From positions 372,001-436,000 of the forward strand of contig BCHX01000003.1 in NCBI GenBank assembly GCA_001599755.1: a stretch of DNA of 64,000 bases, in the 5' to 3' direction. The first letter of the stretch is position 1. Each line of letters opens with the position of its first letter. The position numbers were made by a program, and so were the translations under genes. Below, in pieces: positions 36,270-48,000 of this stretch. The notes beneath the pieces were generated by a model. The model did no database searches, was not told the DNA's origin, and was given only the letters and a program-made list of their open reading frames with translations. The stretch comes from Gliomastix tumulicola (lineage: Eukaryota > Ascomycota > Sordariomycetes > Hypocreales > Bionectriaceae).

Positions 36270-36606
36270 AAAGAATAGAAGCACACAAATTGAAATTAAA
36301 AAAAAAGGGGACGAAGAAAGAACGGGCGCGATATTGGAATTTCTGGTATTAATTATATAGATAGCGAGCGGTGCACATACATGGTAATAGCGGCTTGATC
36401 GATCTATGCGTTTTTGATATTTTGGTTTGGGGCTTTCTGAAATATGACGAGCAATATATGGCAAACGAGTATCTGGAATAATTTGTGTATAGTTGGCTAC
36501 CTAGCGACATGAGTTTAGTATCATAATTCGAGGAAATCATCATGCGTGAATCTTTTTTCTGAATCGGATATCGTCACAACGTGAAATGGGGTATCGTTCT
36601 GTACCA

Positions 36607-37471
36607 TCATTCCTCAGCCTCCTCGTCTGCGGCCAGGAGCCTCGTGCTGTCCGTCTCCGAGACGACGAGGTCGTCCACCATCTTCATGAACCTCGTCCGG
36701 TACTCGCCCGGCTCCGCCGTGATGCTCATGGGCCCCTGGTCCGCAACGACATTGTACGTATCGACGAGCCCCGTCATAGCCTTGGCCCGGAGCGCACTCT
36801 TCGCCCAGAAGAAGTCCAGCACGACGGCGCGGTACGTCCACTCCCCGCCGACGTCGTCGACGCCCTCCCGCCAGGGACACGGAACACCAGAGGCAAGGCA
36901 AGGCGGTGGCGCAGATGCAGACGCAGAAGGCTGCGGGTAGCGCACGAGGAAGAGCGAGTAGTCGACGGCGGCGTGCGCGGCAAGCAGCTGCGTGTCGTGG
37001 TTCAGCGTCGTGAGCAGCCGCTCCCTGTCGTCGAGGGACACGACAACCTTGCCCGGAAACGTGTCGACCAGTCTGTCCTTCACGCTCTGTGGCGCGAGAT
37101 TCCCGTCCGCAATGTCCCGCTCCGGGAAGAAGTACCCGTCCGGCTTCAGATCATACGTCTCCCACCGCCCCCCCTCGTCACCAGCTGCCCCCTTGCCGAA
37201 TAGGAGATTCTCCATGACGATGTGGTGGGTCGGCGCCGTCCCGAGGATCCCGCCGAGCGACGGCGTCGCAGTGTACGGCATGTCGGTGATGCGCACGAGC
37301 AGACTGCCCGGAGACGCCCTGTTGTGCGCGACGTACGGATCCAGCAGGTCGTGCGTGAAGAAGCGGTGCTCGAAGCGCCGCGGCAGGCTCTTGACGAGGA
37401 ACTTGCCGTTGGGCGTGCGGAAGAAGGTCGACCCCGAGTATCCCAGATCCCCGACGGGCACCAACAGACCG

Positions 37472-37524
<53 letters not shown>

Positions 37525-38055
37525 TCCCACTACTGCCTGCTGACCACCATCATCTTCCCCGTCATCCCGGAGCGGCCGCTGCTGCCGACGACGACGACGA
37601 CGACGAGTACGGCGAGTGACAGGCGTCGGAAAGGAGGCCAGGTACTCCCCCTCATCGACACGCCACACCTCGCCGCGCAGCGCCTGAAACGCCGCGGGTC
37701 GGTACCGCGTGAGATGCAGCCTGAAGAAGGCGAAGAACGCCGCGACCAGCGACCGCAGGCTATGATTATTGGTCCTTTTGGCGTGCCGTCGCCTGTTGCC
37801 GTCACGTAATAGCAAAGGCGTCGTCGTATCAGGTGCCTGCTGCTGCTGCTCGTGCTCGTGCTCGTGCTCGTGCTGTTGGTCCGGCGGCGCCACCCCCTCT
37901 GTCTCTGCCTGCTCTAGGTCATGGTCGTTGTCGTTATCATGCTGTTTGGCGGATGTAGCATCTCCGGGGACATGTCCGGGGAGATGCTCGTCGCGGCAGT
38001 CCTCGGTTATAGCTAGGGCTATGGAGGTCGAGATGCGGGATGCGCGGATCTTCAT
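36607..38055 (-). CDS. PIPK/SAICAR-synthase-like fold protein with polyaspartate tract
   Basis: A single exon of 482 residues. The second half reads as a short phosphatidylinositol-phosphate-kinase-like domain: GNGKFLVKSL-type Lys block (seen as TPNGKFLVKSLPRRFE), HIVMENLLFG, ETYDLKPDGYF, DYSLFLVRYP and YRAVVLDFFWAK, then YNVVADQGPMSI and the C-terminal FMKMVDDLV. The ATP-contact Lys, the DLK Asp, the DYSL Asp and the VLDF Asp are retained. The usual DLKGS is DLKPD. The N-terminal 190 residues are poorly ordered with HEHEHEHEQQQQ, Arg-rich and Asp18 runs. In fungi these are usually annotated as SAICAR-synthase-like. Lipid kinase activity is plausible but unproven. It is convergent with the ThrE-like gene. 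Confidence 0.8.
37471..37524 (-). repeat. In-frame GAT trinucleotide repeat encoding 18 aspartates
   Basis: GAT (ATC on the plus strand) is repeated without interruption except for one terminal GAC. It lies between VVG and GLLVPVG in the PIPK-like protein, just before the conserved domain. Such tracts are length-unstable. Confidence 0.9.
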
Positions 38056-38478
38056 GGCGGGCTAACGGCGGTCTAGTGTCTTGGGGCGTGTAATGAAGGA
38101 GGAAGAGAGGATGTCGTCTTTGAGGCCGTGGGTGGTGAATTTCATGGCTGAAGGTGGTGGGATTGAGGAGTGTCAATGTTGAGGTTGCCCGTTCATCTGC
38201 GACGTCATCCGTTGGTTGGCCGGAGCAAAAGGTACGGAGCCGGTGGTACTTAAATTTTTTTTCCATTCACACCCTAACTCCCTACTACTTAATAATTAGC
38301 ACCTGCATATGCAGCATCCAAAAGCAGACACCTGATCAGTCACATGCACTAAAGACGAGACCCTGGTCAATGTGAGCCATCAAGGCATAGTTTTGTGTTC
38401 ATTCTTTTGACTATGAATACCGGCTCTGGGTATCAAAAACATGGATATTTTCCTTCTTTCGTAAAATCATGGCGCTGC

Positions 38479-41013
38479 TCAGTCCAGAACCTGCAGCATG
38501 TCGTACGCCTGGTGACCGATGGCCTTCTTGACCGTCTTGAGCGGATCTGTCTTTCCCTTCTCGACAGTCTCCGTGACGGTGCCATCCTCGTTCTTGGTCA
38601 CGACCACCTTGTCCTCATCCTCGTCGTCCTCGAAACCGCCGCCCTCCAGGAACACCTTGAGCATCCCCTGTGAGTACCCAGTCACCAGAGCCGTACCCTC
38701 ATCCGTGACCGTGACCGGCTTGCCCGCGTATCGAGAATTCAGGTTCCAGAACACAAGCTCGGGAACTTCGTATCCGGCCTCGTCGTAAAGCTTCTGGATG
38801 CGCTCAAACGAGGTCGACCAGCGATTGGTCTGCGCCGCGTCGAACTGCATGTCGCTGAAGACGAAGACGCGCTTCACCATGTCCTCCGCCTTCACCTTGT
38901 TCTCCTTCGCAATCGGGAGGATCAGCTTCTCAAACACAGCTGTGAAGTTGGTGTTCATGGCCCAGTCGGCGCTGGACATCGCCGAGACCTTTTGCGAGAA
39001 TGTCGACGAGAGGTCGACTTTCTCTACCTGAGGCTTGCTGTGGAAGGTGATGAACACGCCGTTGAAAGGGGCGGCCGTGGTCTCGGCTACGAGGAGAGAC
39101 AGTCCAATGGCCGAATCAATGGGCCTCGTAGAGTCGCGGCTCTCCGGGCTGTACATGCTGCCGGAGACGTCGCACACGGCAATGCTGGACGAGAGGGTGC
39201 CCGAGTCCTTGATTCGCTGAACAAGGGTCTTCCACTGCCCGTCCAGGACCGCCTGCTCCATCTGGCGCACCTTGTACTTGATGAGCTCAGCGCTAGACAT
39301 GGTGGCCTTCTGGGCGTCGTCGAGCGCCGCCACGCTGCCTTCACTCAACGCTGTGTGGACCAGAGTAGACGGGAGGAGCGTAGCGCCGGAGATCTTGGCC
39401 TTGCCCTGGGCGACGTTGTCAAGATACTTCTCAAACCGCGCAAAGTCCTTCTCAATGAAGATCTTGGAGTAATTCCGCATCGCGATCGAGGGAATGCGGT
39501 CGTACTTGATGGCCTCGTACTTCTTCTCGGTCAACTTCCGCTCGACAATGTCCAGGTGCTTTCGCAGCGCCGACGTGTCCTTTCGGTACTGCTCCCGTGC
39601 ATAGCGGATGTAAGTCTCCCTGTCATCCGTGGCGGAGAGAGAGTTGTCGAAGGACTCTCGGGGGTACATGACCTCGGCGATGGAGCTGATGACAAAGGTG
39701 TGCCTGTCATGGAAGTGGTCATCTGTAGGAGCCCACTTTGCACAGAGAGAGACGTTCCTCTTGGCCTTCGTGTCGACATCCCGCAGGGCCTTCAGGTCTG
39801 CCTGGAGCTGCTCGGCGAAGAGCCTGGAAATGGCGAGATGGAGGCAACGGTAGACGGCATTCTCTTCCAACAGTCGGAGCACGTTGCTGTGCCGGGTAGT
39901 CCTGGCCTCACGACGCAGTATCTTGGCGGCCTCTCTGGGGTCGTCCATCTTGGCTCGCTCTGACTTAGGGACCTTTGTAGGAATCTGGTCCGAGGATTCA
40001 TCAGGTTTGGCCGAGTGGCTGCCGCCGCGGAAACCACTACGCCTGCCGCCGCGCACTTGAGCTCGTCCTCGCTTGGGCTTCTTGGAGCTCTTGCCCTTGA
40101 GAATGCCCGGATTCTCCGAGTTGAGGACCTCGGTGGGGGGCGTCTCCCCATCCAGCTTACTGTTGGCAGCGATGGCAAGGATGTTCAGCAAATCCTTCCA
40201 GTATCCGTGTGATACGCCGTGCTGGACGTCGAAGCGGAGAGGATCGCTCTCGTCCACGTCCTCATCAACGACGACGAACTCCTCCTCCTCGTCGCCGTCG
40301 GCCTTCTTGACCTTCTTCTCGATGACGGGACGGCTGAGCCAACGGAGGTTGCCGACGAGGGTGAGCGGATGGTTCTGAGCGAGCCAGCCAGCGCACGAGT
40401 AGAAGGCGTGGCGGGAGGCCTTGCCGAGATGGATGGACCGCGCGTTGAAGATGATCTTGACGGTCATGAGAGGGTCTTCAGCCCAAGCCCGGGCGAGGAG
40501 AGGCTGCAGACCCGAGCGGGAGGACGAATTGCTGTCTAGGTCTGAGAAGAGGTCGACTAGGGGATTGTTGGTGGAGGGGTGGGCGAGGTCGCCATTGGCG
40601 GTGAAGGCACCAGTGGCGCTGAGAGTGTTTCCCAAGCTGACCGCCTTCTTCTCCGTGGCACGGCTGGCCAGGAGTCCATCCACGAAAGGATTGCCTGTAG
40701 CAACAGAGGGAGTGCCCTCCTCCTCAGTAGACGGGATGTCAATGTCCATGGCGCCAAAGCCAGGCAGGGTGGACGCATCGGGGGACGCGGCGGCTTCAGT
40801 CAAGGTTTCCGAGGTGACGTCTGTTGCATCCTTATCGGCCTCGGTCATCGGCTCATCTTTATCGTCCGACTCATGCTGGCGGGCGAGCTCTTTGGTGACG
40901 AACGCCTCAAAGTCCTCGCGCGACGCGGTGAGCGCATCGTGGCTGGGCAGCAGGACGGGATGGGAGGTCGTCAGAAACCAGGCGGTCTCGTTGTCGGTCT
41001 GCGTAGACGCCAT
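38479..41013 (-). CDS. DUF2828 family protein with vWA-like domain
   Basis: A single exon of 844 residues. The N-terminal 110 residues are acidic and disordered. The DUF2828 core begins near NPLVDLFSDLDSNSS, continues with MTVKIIFNARSIHLGKASR and FYSCAGWLAQNHP, and includes a basic RG-rich insert (RAQVRGGRRSGFRGGSH). RYAREQYRKDTSALRKHLDIVERKL and DRIPSIAMRNYSKIF precede the C-terminal vWA-like part, which has a MIDAS motif DVSGSMYS, TFHSKPQ and VFVFSDMQFD. The layout resembles Ro60/TROVE-type RNA-binding scaffolds, but the DUF2828 role is unknown. No membrane segment or signal peptide is seen. There are no introns and the ends are clear. Confidence 0.9.
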   Translation of the reverse strand: MASTQTDNETAWFLTTSHPVLLPSHDALTASREDFEAFVTKELARQHESDDKDEPMTEADKDATDVTSETLTEAAASPDASTLPGFGAMDIDIPSTEEEGTPSVATGNPFVDGLLASRATEKKAVSLGNTLSATGAFTANGDLAHPSTNNPLVDLFSDLDSNSSSRSGLQPLLARAWAEDPLMTVKIIFNARSIHLGKASRHAFYSCAGWLAQNHPLTLVGNLRWLSRPVIEKKVKKADGDEEEEFVVVDEDVDESDPLRFDVQHGVSHGYWKDLLNILAIAANSKLDGETPPTEVLNSENPGILKGKSSKKPKRGRAQVRGGRRSGFRGGSHSAKPDESSDQIPTKVPKSERAKMDDPREAAKILRREARTTRHSNVLRLLEENAVYRCLHLAISRLFAEQLQADLKALRDVDTKAKRNVSLCAKWAPTDDHFHDRHTFVISSIAEVMYPRESFDNSLSATDDRETYIRYAREQYRKDTSALRKHLDIVERKLTEKKYEAIKYDRIPSIAMRNYSKIFIEKDFARFEKYLDNVAQGKAKISGATLLPSTLVHTALSEGSVAALDDAQKATMSSAELIKYKVRQMEQAVLDGQWKTLVQRIKDSGTLSSSIAVCDVSGSMYSPESRDSTRPIDSAIGLSLLVAETTAAPFNGVFITFHSKPQVEKVDLSSTFSQKVSAMSSADWAMNTNFTAVFEKLILPIAKENKVKAEDMVKRVFVFSDMQFDAAQTNRWSTSFERIQKLYDEAGYEVPELVFWNLNSRYAGKPVTVTDEGTALVTGYSQGMLKVFLEGGGFEDDEDEDKVVVTKNEDGTVTETVEKGKTDPLKTVKKAIGHQAYDMLQVLD

Positions 41014-41794
41014 AATTGCTCACCAAACCTGCAGTAGACGAACGTGGTGATGATGGACGTGTTCTACTGCACGACGAGGAGGATGGGTGGTGAAGAAAAA
41101 AAGAGAGATCAGTGAGGAGGGAAGGCGCGACCTAAATACGGTGAGAAACGAGGCGCCTGCCAAGTCTGCCCTCTTTGTCACTGTTACACCAACCCCTCAT
41201 TTTCTGTATCACGCCGTAAGAGTTGGCGATGGAAGGTAAACAAAGAAAGAAAAAAAAAGCAAGACGTTCAGCCAGTCAGCGCTCGAGCCTGGCCTCAGAT
41301 CGATCACATTTAGGCGATCGGACCATCAAGTCAATCGGTGATGAGTCAAGACGCCAAAAATGCAGGGTCCTGGGCGTCCGGAGGAGTCATACGGCCAATA
41401 GGCAGCAGTGCCAGTGGCTTGAGGCTGAGACGGTGTGGCTTTCAGCGGCTTTCAGTGGGAATAAACACCCCAGCCACACCGGAGAGTGTCTGGAGTGACA
41501 ATGCAAGGGGCCTAAAAACGCGCCCGCAGGCCTGCCGCATTAGCGTCCCGTCTGCTGTGAACCTGCGATAAGGTAAGTCTGGGGTCCTGCACTATTGGAC
41601 AACCCGTGGAGGGCCTGGGCCTCTGCAGAACGGTGAGGGAGGAGGGCCTTCCGCAGCAGCCGACAGCAAATTCCCATCTCAAAATCAGGGAATGCCATGA
41701 GAGAATAATGGGAAAGAATGATGGGAATTTGTATGCGTCATCATCATTAATCTGGCCTGGAACACAGTCCTGAAAGCCCTGCTCGTTCGGCTCG
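41014..41794. other. Gene-free spacer
   Basis: Between the DUF2828 start and the HPP gene 3' end. Nothing supportable is seen. Confidence 0.5.
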
Positions 41795-42893
41795 CTATAA
41801 CCGACGACAGATGCCATCGAGCATCCGCTTCTCTTCCGGAGAAACACTGAAGTGATCCGGCAGACTCAGCTGTCCCTGTCGTAGCACCACGCTTCCCGAA
41901 TCGCGGCGGTAACCGCCCGCCGCTTGTTCCGGGTCCCTGTCGTCGTCGTCGTCGTTCCCCTCCGCAGAGTCGTCGTGACTCTTCGTTTGTATCGTCGATG
42001 AGGCCGCTCCTTGGCTTCCAGCGACGCTCATGTCATTCATCCACATGTCCGAGCCCTTGGCGCCGTTGTGGTACGGCAGCTCCCCGTCGCTCTGGGACCC
42101 GCTGGCCCGCCGTCGCAGGGAGAGATCCTCGCCGGTCCACCAGTAGAGGGGGAAGCGCCGGGCGATGTTGTTCACCAGCAAGGCTACCGACATCATGAGC
42201 GTGATGCCGAGCAGCACCACCGGCAGCAGGTACCAGCCCAGCTGGACGATGCCCGGCTCCGCAACGGCCATCAGTGCTGTGGATCCTGCCGGCGGGTGCA
42301 CCGTCTTAGTGAGGCCCATGACAGCCGTCACTGTCGCGCACGACACGGCGGCGCCGAGCCATCGGATAGATTCGAAGTGTGGGGAGAGTTGGAAGAGCTT
42401 GGAGATGCCCACGCCGATGATGGCGGAGAGCATGTGTCCGAGGACGGCATTTCGGGGCTGCGCTAGAGGCGAGTCTACCGCGTAGAATTCCAGGACGGCG
42501 GCCGCTCCCTATGCGAGGTATGTTAGTGGTTTCTCTCTCTCTCTCTCTCTCTCTCATCTTTCCGGGCCTTGACCATCTTGCAACCACTTTCTTCTCCTTT
42601 CTCTTACTTGGTAGAGAAAGGTAACTCACGAAACTGCTAATCAAAAGCGGGACGGATCGCTGCTGGAACTCTGGTACATGCAGCACCACGACACCAAGGA
42701 CCGCGATGCCGCAGAAGACGCCCACAAAGGCCGAGAAGATGACGAGGAGGTTATCGAGCGGGAGAGGCTTGTAGTCGGGTTTCCTGTACCCCATGAACCG
42801 GGCCACGGGATAGGGTACGTGCCGCCACGGCGGACACGGCACGAAGGGATTCAGATATCTGTCGATATCGAAGCTCCATGCTCGAGGGTCCAT
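41795..42893 (-). CDS. HPP family integral membrane protein
   Basis: Exons 42893-42630 and 42508-41795 give 325 residues. The start MDPRAWSFDIDRYLNP (ATG 42893) is chosen over an in-frame ATG at 42965 because conserved sequence begins here. WRHVPYPVARFMGYR precedes TM1, and the intron falls after LLISSF. Exon 2 resumes GAAAVLEFYAVDSPLAQPRNAVLGH and then contains the signature KTVHPPAGSTAL that names the family, in a set of about four to five hydrophobic spans. The tail is about 110 polar residues with a short acidic run. Bacterial and plastid HPP proteins have been linked to nitrite transport; the fungal role is unknown. The intron holds a 12-unit TC repeat. Confidence 0.9.
42532..42555. repeat. 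(TC)12 microsatellite inside the HPP intron
   Basis: A pure dinucleotide run lies within the intron 42629-42509; on the gene strand it reads GA. Confidence 0.85.
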
Positions 42894-45096
42894 GATCGTC
42901 GCACTAGCGACTGTGAGTGCGCGTGTGCGTGTGTCAACGGGCGGACAAACGCCTTCGTCAAACACACTGGATTCCCTTATCTCTCTGTATCGGAGATGGG
43001 TGTTTCCTCGATGTCACCAAGGGTCTGGCTGGAGGATGGGGGTACTGGTTGAACCCTTATCAGGCGTGTGTCCCAGTAGTGGGAAAGGCAGCTTACGGGA
43101 TTATAGATAAGCCATGGGCCCTTCCCGCGCGACAATCAAGTTTGGACGACGACGAGGAAGGGTGATCAGGGACCACAGGGACCACAGCAGGGACCCAGGG
43201 ACTTGTCACGATCGCATCTCCGTGGGCGACATCTCCGAGGAGGGCGTCTCCGCGGAGATGGTCGACGTGCGTCAAACCTGTGGATTTCGTGACAACTCAT
43301 TAGATAATTAGTGCGGAAGGTGGTGTGTGTCGAGACACAGGGGCGGGAACCTCGCGCCCCTCCTCCCCACGTTATGCCATTGCGTCCGAAGCTTCCTCTA
43401 TTATGCGGCACGAGCCGGGAGGCAGCAGACAAGGTGGGCAGTGTTAAGAATAAGACCCCATCCGGAGCAAGAAGGCGTGAGCTGTAGCAAACGACGTCTC
43501 GCATCAGCTGAGGAGGACAGGAAGAGCCGGAGGTCCTTTGGGACAGTCTCCTGAGTGTGTGTCGCTGAAATTTATTCCAATCTTGGCCCCGGACGTATCC
43601 CTCCTCTGACGAATTCTCAGGGTCTCGGGGTCTTACTCAAATGAAATGGTCCCTGGAGGATCGAGATCGTACTCGCTCATGTTGGGTGGTCTTTGCACAC
43701 ACGCACGTACATATCGGGTGAAAGGGTGGTAAAGACTGTCTGGAATGAGTACAGGGGATACGTCCTGTTCAAATGTGCGATACACAGCATCTGCACCCTG
43801 CCTTCGGCCGGAACCCAAAGGAGCAGCAGAGCTCAAAATGATCCTTTTGCTTGGGGGCGGTATGCAGGCGGTATGCAGGCGGTATGCATCACCAGGCCTG
43901 CTGCAGTTAATCAGCGCATAGGACGTACAGTAGCGGGCCTGACACTCGTTCAGTCCAACGCCTGCTTGAGGCCGAGGTTCCCTGGGGTACAACGTCATTG
44001 GGAAAGCACTAAAAAAATGACTTCTCATGGATGTTCGGGCTGCACATCGCGGCGACAACTCGGGATCGAGGAGAGTTGAACGGCACGAGTTTTCGACGAA
44101 TTTTACTTTGATGAAGAGCTGAAGCACAAAAGTAGACTAGGCCTTTAGAGGGAATTAGTGGACCAAACTCTCAGGTATTTAAAGTGGAGCTGACAGGTCA
44201 TTTTGTCCCCAACGCGAAGAAGTGATTTTAGACCCCAAAACCATGGAGTCGGGACCCTGATTTTTGAGCTCTGTCCGTCCCACGGCCGATATAAGGGAGC
44301 AGCCGGAGACAGGGACGTTACGTGTCACAAAATTCGCAGACAAAGGGCAGATGATGCCCGTTCTCCATTTGAACGGGGAATGGCGTCAGAGACACACACC
44401 ACTCGACACAAGGGGAAGCCTGCTCCTGCAGTTACTCCATCTGTTGTAGCTCTCACCGCCGGCATTCTGACGGGGAACCTGTGGAACGCTGTTTGCCCTG
44501 AATTTTTAGGGGTTTTCTGGGGGCCACGCGCCCAAATTTGGGTGGACCTGGAACATTCCTCCATTCAGGACTTGGCTGACCACATTTGTCCAACTTCATC
44601 CTCGCTCTGGACTGATCGTCGAGATTCACTGACACATAGCAACTGTTGTTAGCCTCACCGATGATGCAATAGCCTGTGGTGTCGTGCCGCTACCAACAGG
44701 TAGGAGTACAGAAGATGTATTTCTATTGCTAATAGCGCAGCTCTTCAAAGGAACATTCACTCTGCCTCCGCGGAGCATTGTCCCAATGGCCCGTTGAAGA
44801 TTCCGTCAATCAACGACTGTCGTGCGTGACCACGGCAGAGGGTCGGCATTTCGGCATATGTTGACTCACGGCGGGAGAGCTGACCTGAGCCTCGGCTCAA
44901 TCACGATGCATCCGGGACAATGGTCTTGAGGGAAGACGTAGGAAAGGAAATGGCGAACAGGCCGAGACGGGTCGAGAACTTCGTGAACCGGAAGAGGCGG
45001 TTTAGGAGCAGCATAGGGTATGGTATGTATGTTATCACTCGTGATTGGTATCTAACGCAAGAAAATCATGTATGATCTAAAGATCAGGACATCACA
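42894..45096. other. 2.2-kb gene-free stretch
   Basis: No conserved frame was found. A short tandem of GGTATGCAGGC-type units lies near 43858-43888 (three copies). This holds the promoter side of the HPP gene and the 3' flank of the ABC transporter gene. Confidence 0.5.
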
Positions 45097-48000
45097 CTAT
45101 GACCACAGCACCCTTCCAACCTTGCCCAGCGGCCCCAGCGCAATCTCGTGCTGGTTCTCCTCGTCACCGTCGTGAGCCCGAACAATATTCAAGAAGACCT
45201 GGTCCAGCGTCGTCGGCGTGACGCTGTAGTGAGCCACGCCCTGCGCGGCCTTGGCTCTCTCCAGCAGCAGCAGAAGCTGTCCCACGGCGCCCTCGCCCGT
45301 GCCCTCCTCGCTCGATGTCACGGTGGAAGAAGTAGCAGCCAGCACGTCAGCGCCACGCACCGAGAACCGGATCTGCCCGTGGTACGTCTTGTCATCCACA
45401 TCGGCGTTCGGGAACGTCTCACGCACCCATGAGAGCACTCGCTGCATGTCCTCCGCCGGTGTCCGCGGCGCCGAGTTGCAGATGAGATGCACGTGGAGGA
45501 TGTCGGCAAACCGGTTTCGTAAGCCGTCGGGCGTGTCCGCGGCGAGCATACGGCTGGAGATGATTCCCACCCTGACAGCCAGGGCATCCGCCTCCTCCAT
45601 GCTGTGTGTGGTGAGGAGGATCGAGCGGCCGATGGAGGTGTGGAGGAGTGTCTGCCACATGATACGTTTCGACGCGGCGTCGAGCCCGGACGACGGCTCA
45701 TCGAGAAGCAAGACGGCCGGGTTGCCCATCAGCGCGATTCCGAGACTCAGCTTACGCTTGTTTCCGCCGGACAAGGCGTGAGCCATACGATTGGCAAGTG
45801 GCTTGAGACCGACAGCACGGAGGACCGCAGACACATTGTGCTGGTAGTCAGGCACACCGCGAATCTTGGCGTAGAACTCGAGGTGCTGCCTGACCGTCAA
45901 GAGGTCGAGGGCGTCAAACTGCGGGCAGACTCCAAGCTTCATCCTCGCGCCCGCGATGTCGCTCAGGATGGAGCGGTCCTCGACGAGGATATCACCGCCA
46001 CGACTCCGGGTGGGCTTGATGTCTCCGCGGATGAGGGAGATGATGGTCGACTTGCCCGCGCCATTAGGCCCGAGCAACGCAAAGATCTCACCGTGCTCGA
46101 TGCCAAAGGTCACGTCATCGACGGCGGTGTTGCTGCCGAAAGATTTGGTGATGTTCCTGACCTGCAGACCGTAGTCATCAGAGGGAAGCGCGTCGGAAGC
46201 CGCGTGCTCGGCATCCGGGCCAGCAGCATTCTTCTTGACTCGTTGGAACGAGCTGCCTGCGAAGCCGCCGTCGATCCAGACAACGAGAATCGCGTAGACG
46301 AGCGTCTGCAGCACAAGGTAGAGGATCGGTCCGCCGTAGTACATGATACCACCGGGGTCACTTGAGATGCTCTCGCCATCGCACGAGAGCTTGTACTGAT
46401 TCAGCGCGACAAACAGGGCCCGCAGGGCGGACACGATGGGCGCGAGGATCGCGAAGCTGAAGTGAAGCTTCTTGAGCGTCTCGTCGATGAGACTCGGCAT
46501 CGCAGACTCGGTGAGAGCATAAGCCGCGCCGAAGTACGAACCGAAGATGATGAGCTGGAAGATGACGGTGACTGCCCAAGTCGCGAGCTGGGAGCGCGTG
46601 CCGAGCGAGATGAGATGCGAGAGCATGACCGCCGCCGTGCCGTAGAAGAACAGCACCGCCATCATGTACGCAGGCTCGTAAAAGACGTCGCCCTTCGACA
46701 CCCAGACGCCCGTAGCCACGGCAGAGACGATCACGACGACAGAGAAGTCGAAGGTGAGGTACGCCAGCCAGAGCGCCAGAGGCTTGACTCCGTTGGAATA
46801 CTCCATGCTGCGGACGAGGTTGCGGCGCTCGCTGCCCTGGTACAGGGCCAGCAGAGGAGGGTAGGCGATGAGGCCCATGGTCATGTAGATGATCATCTGG
46901 ATGGTGTTGAACATGTCCGGCTGCTCGACGGTGCCGAAGGCGGTCGTGGACGCCGAGATGGTCTGGTTCGTCCTCAGCATGTGGAGGAGGCTGAGAAGGC
47001 CCACGCCAGTCTGAGACCCGTACGTTCCTTGCCAAGCGAGGGTCGGGGGTGCCTCGTTGTTGCCGAGCCAGAGGCCAGACGACAGATCAGAGCGGTTCGT
47101 CTCGATGACATCCTTGAACTCGCTATAGGTGTCCACAAAGCTGAGGCTGTCAAGCCAATCCCAGTCAAACTCCTCATCGTCCATGTAGTAGTACATGTCG
47201 TTCTTCATCAGCGGCTCTATCACGTTGGTGAACGTCGCTGCCGAGAACTGAGATGCGGGCCCAATCATCAGAGGAATTACACCGTACGAATAGATCACGC
47301 TGGGGATGGCCTCCCTGGTCCAGGTGCTGCCGGTGCTGAACTCGCAGCTGATGTCGTCCATGTATTTGGTGAGCAGCGTGATGGCGCCTGCAATGACGCT
47401 GGGCAGGACGAGGGCGATGGCAACTGGGATCCAGCTCTTCTTCAGCGTGAGGATGCGCTTGAAAAACAGGGTGTACGCCTGGCGGATGAAGCCGACTTGT
47501 GTCCCGTCGTTGAGCTCAAGCGGAACCTGGTCGGCGTCCGCCTCTGACATGTCATCGTCGTCCAGGGCCTTCTCTTTGCTGACCGGCTCTTCGACTGAGG
47601 CTTCGAGGCGCTGAGTAGCTCTGAAAGCTGCCTGGTCCTCAACCTCTTCGGCGAGCTGCAGGAAAACATCTTCCAGCGTCGGGTTCGACACTCGGTAGTC
47701 CCTGATGGTCATTTCCTCAAGCTTCCGGATGACCTTGGCCGCGAGCTCCGAGGACGGCGTGAGGTAGGTGCACGAGTCATGAGCGTTCTTGCGCTCGACG
47801 TCCTCAAAGTCGGGAAGGTCAGGCTTCATGGAGGTCCGCGGCACGAAGATCCTGTAGCCTCCACCGAGAGCATCCTTGAGCTCGACTGAAGAGCCTTGAG
47901 CACGAAGAGTGCCCTTAGACAGGATAGCAATATGATCAGCCAGCATATCAGCTTCATCGAGGAAGTGCGTGGTAAGAATGAGGGTCCTGCGTCCTCGCTC

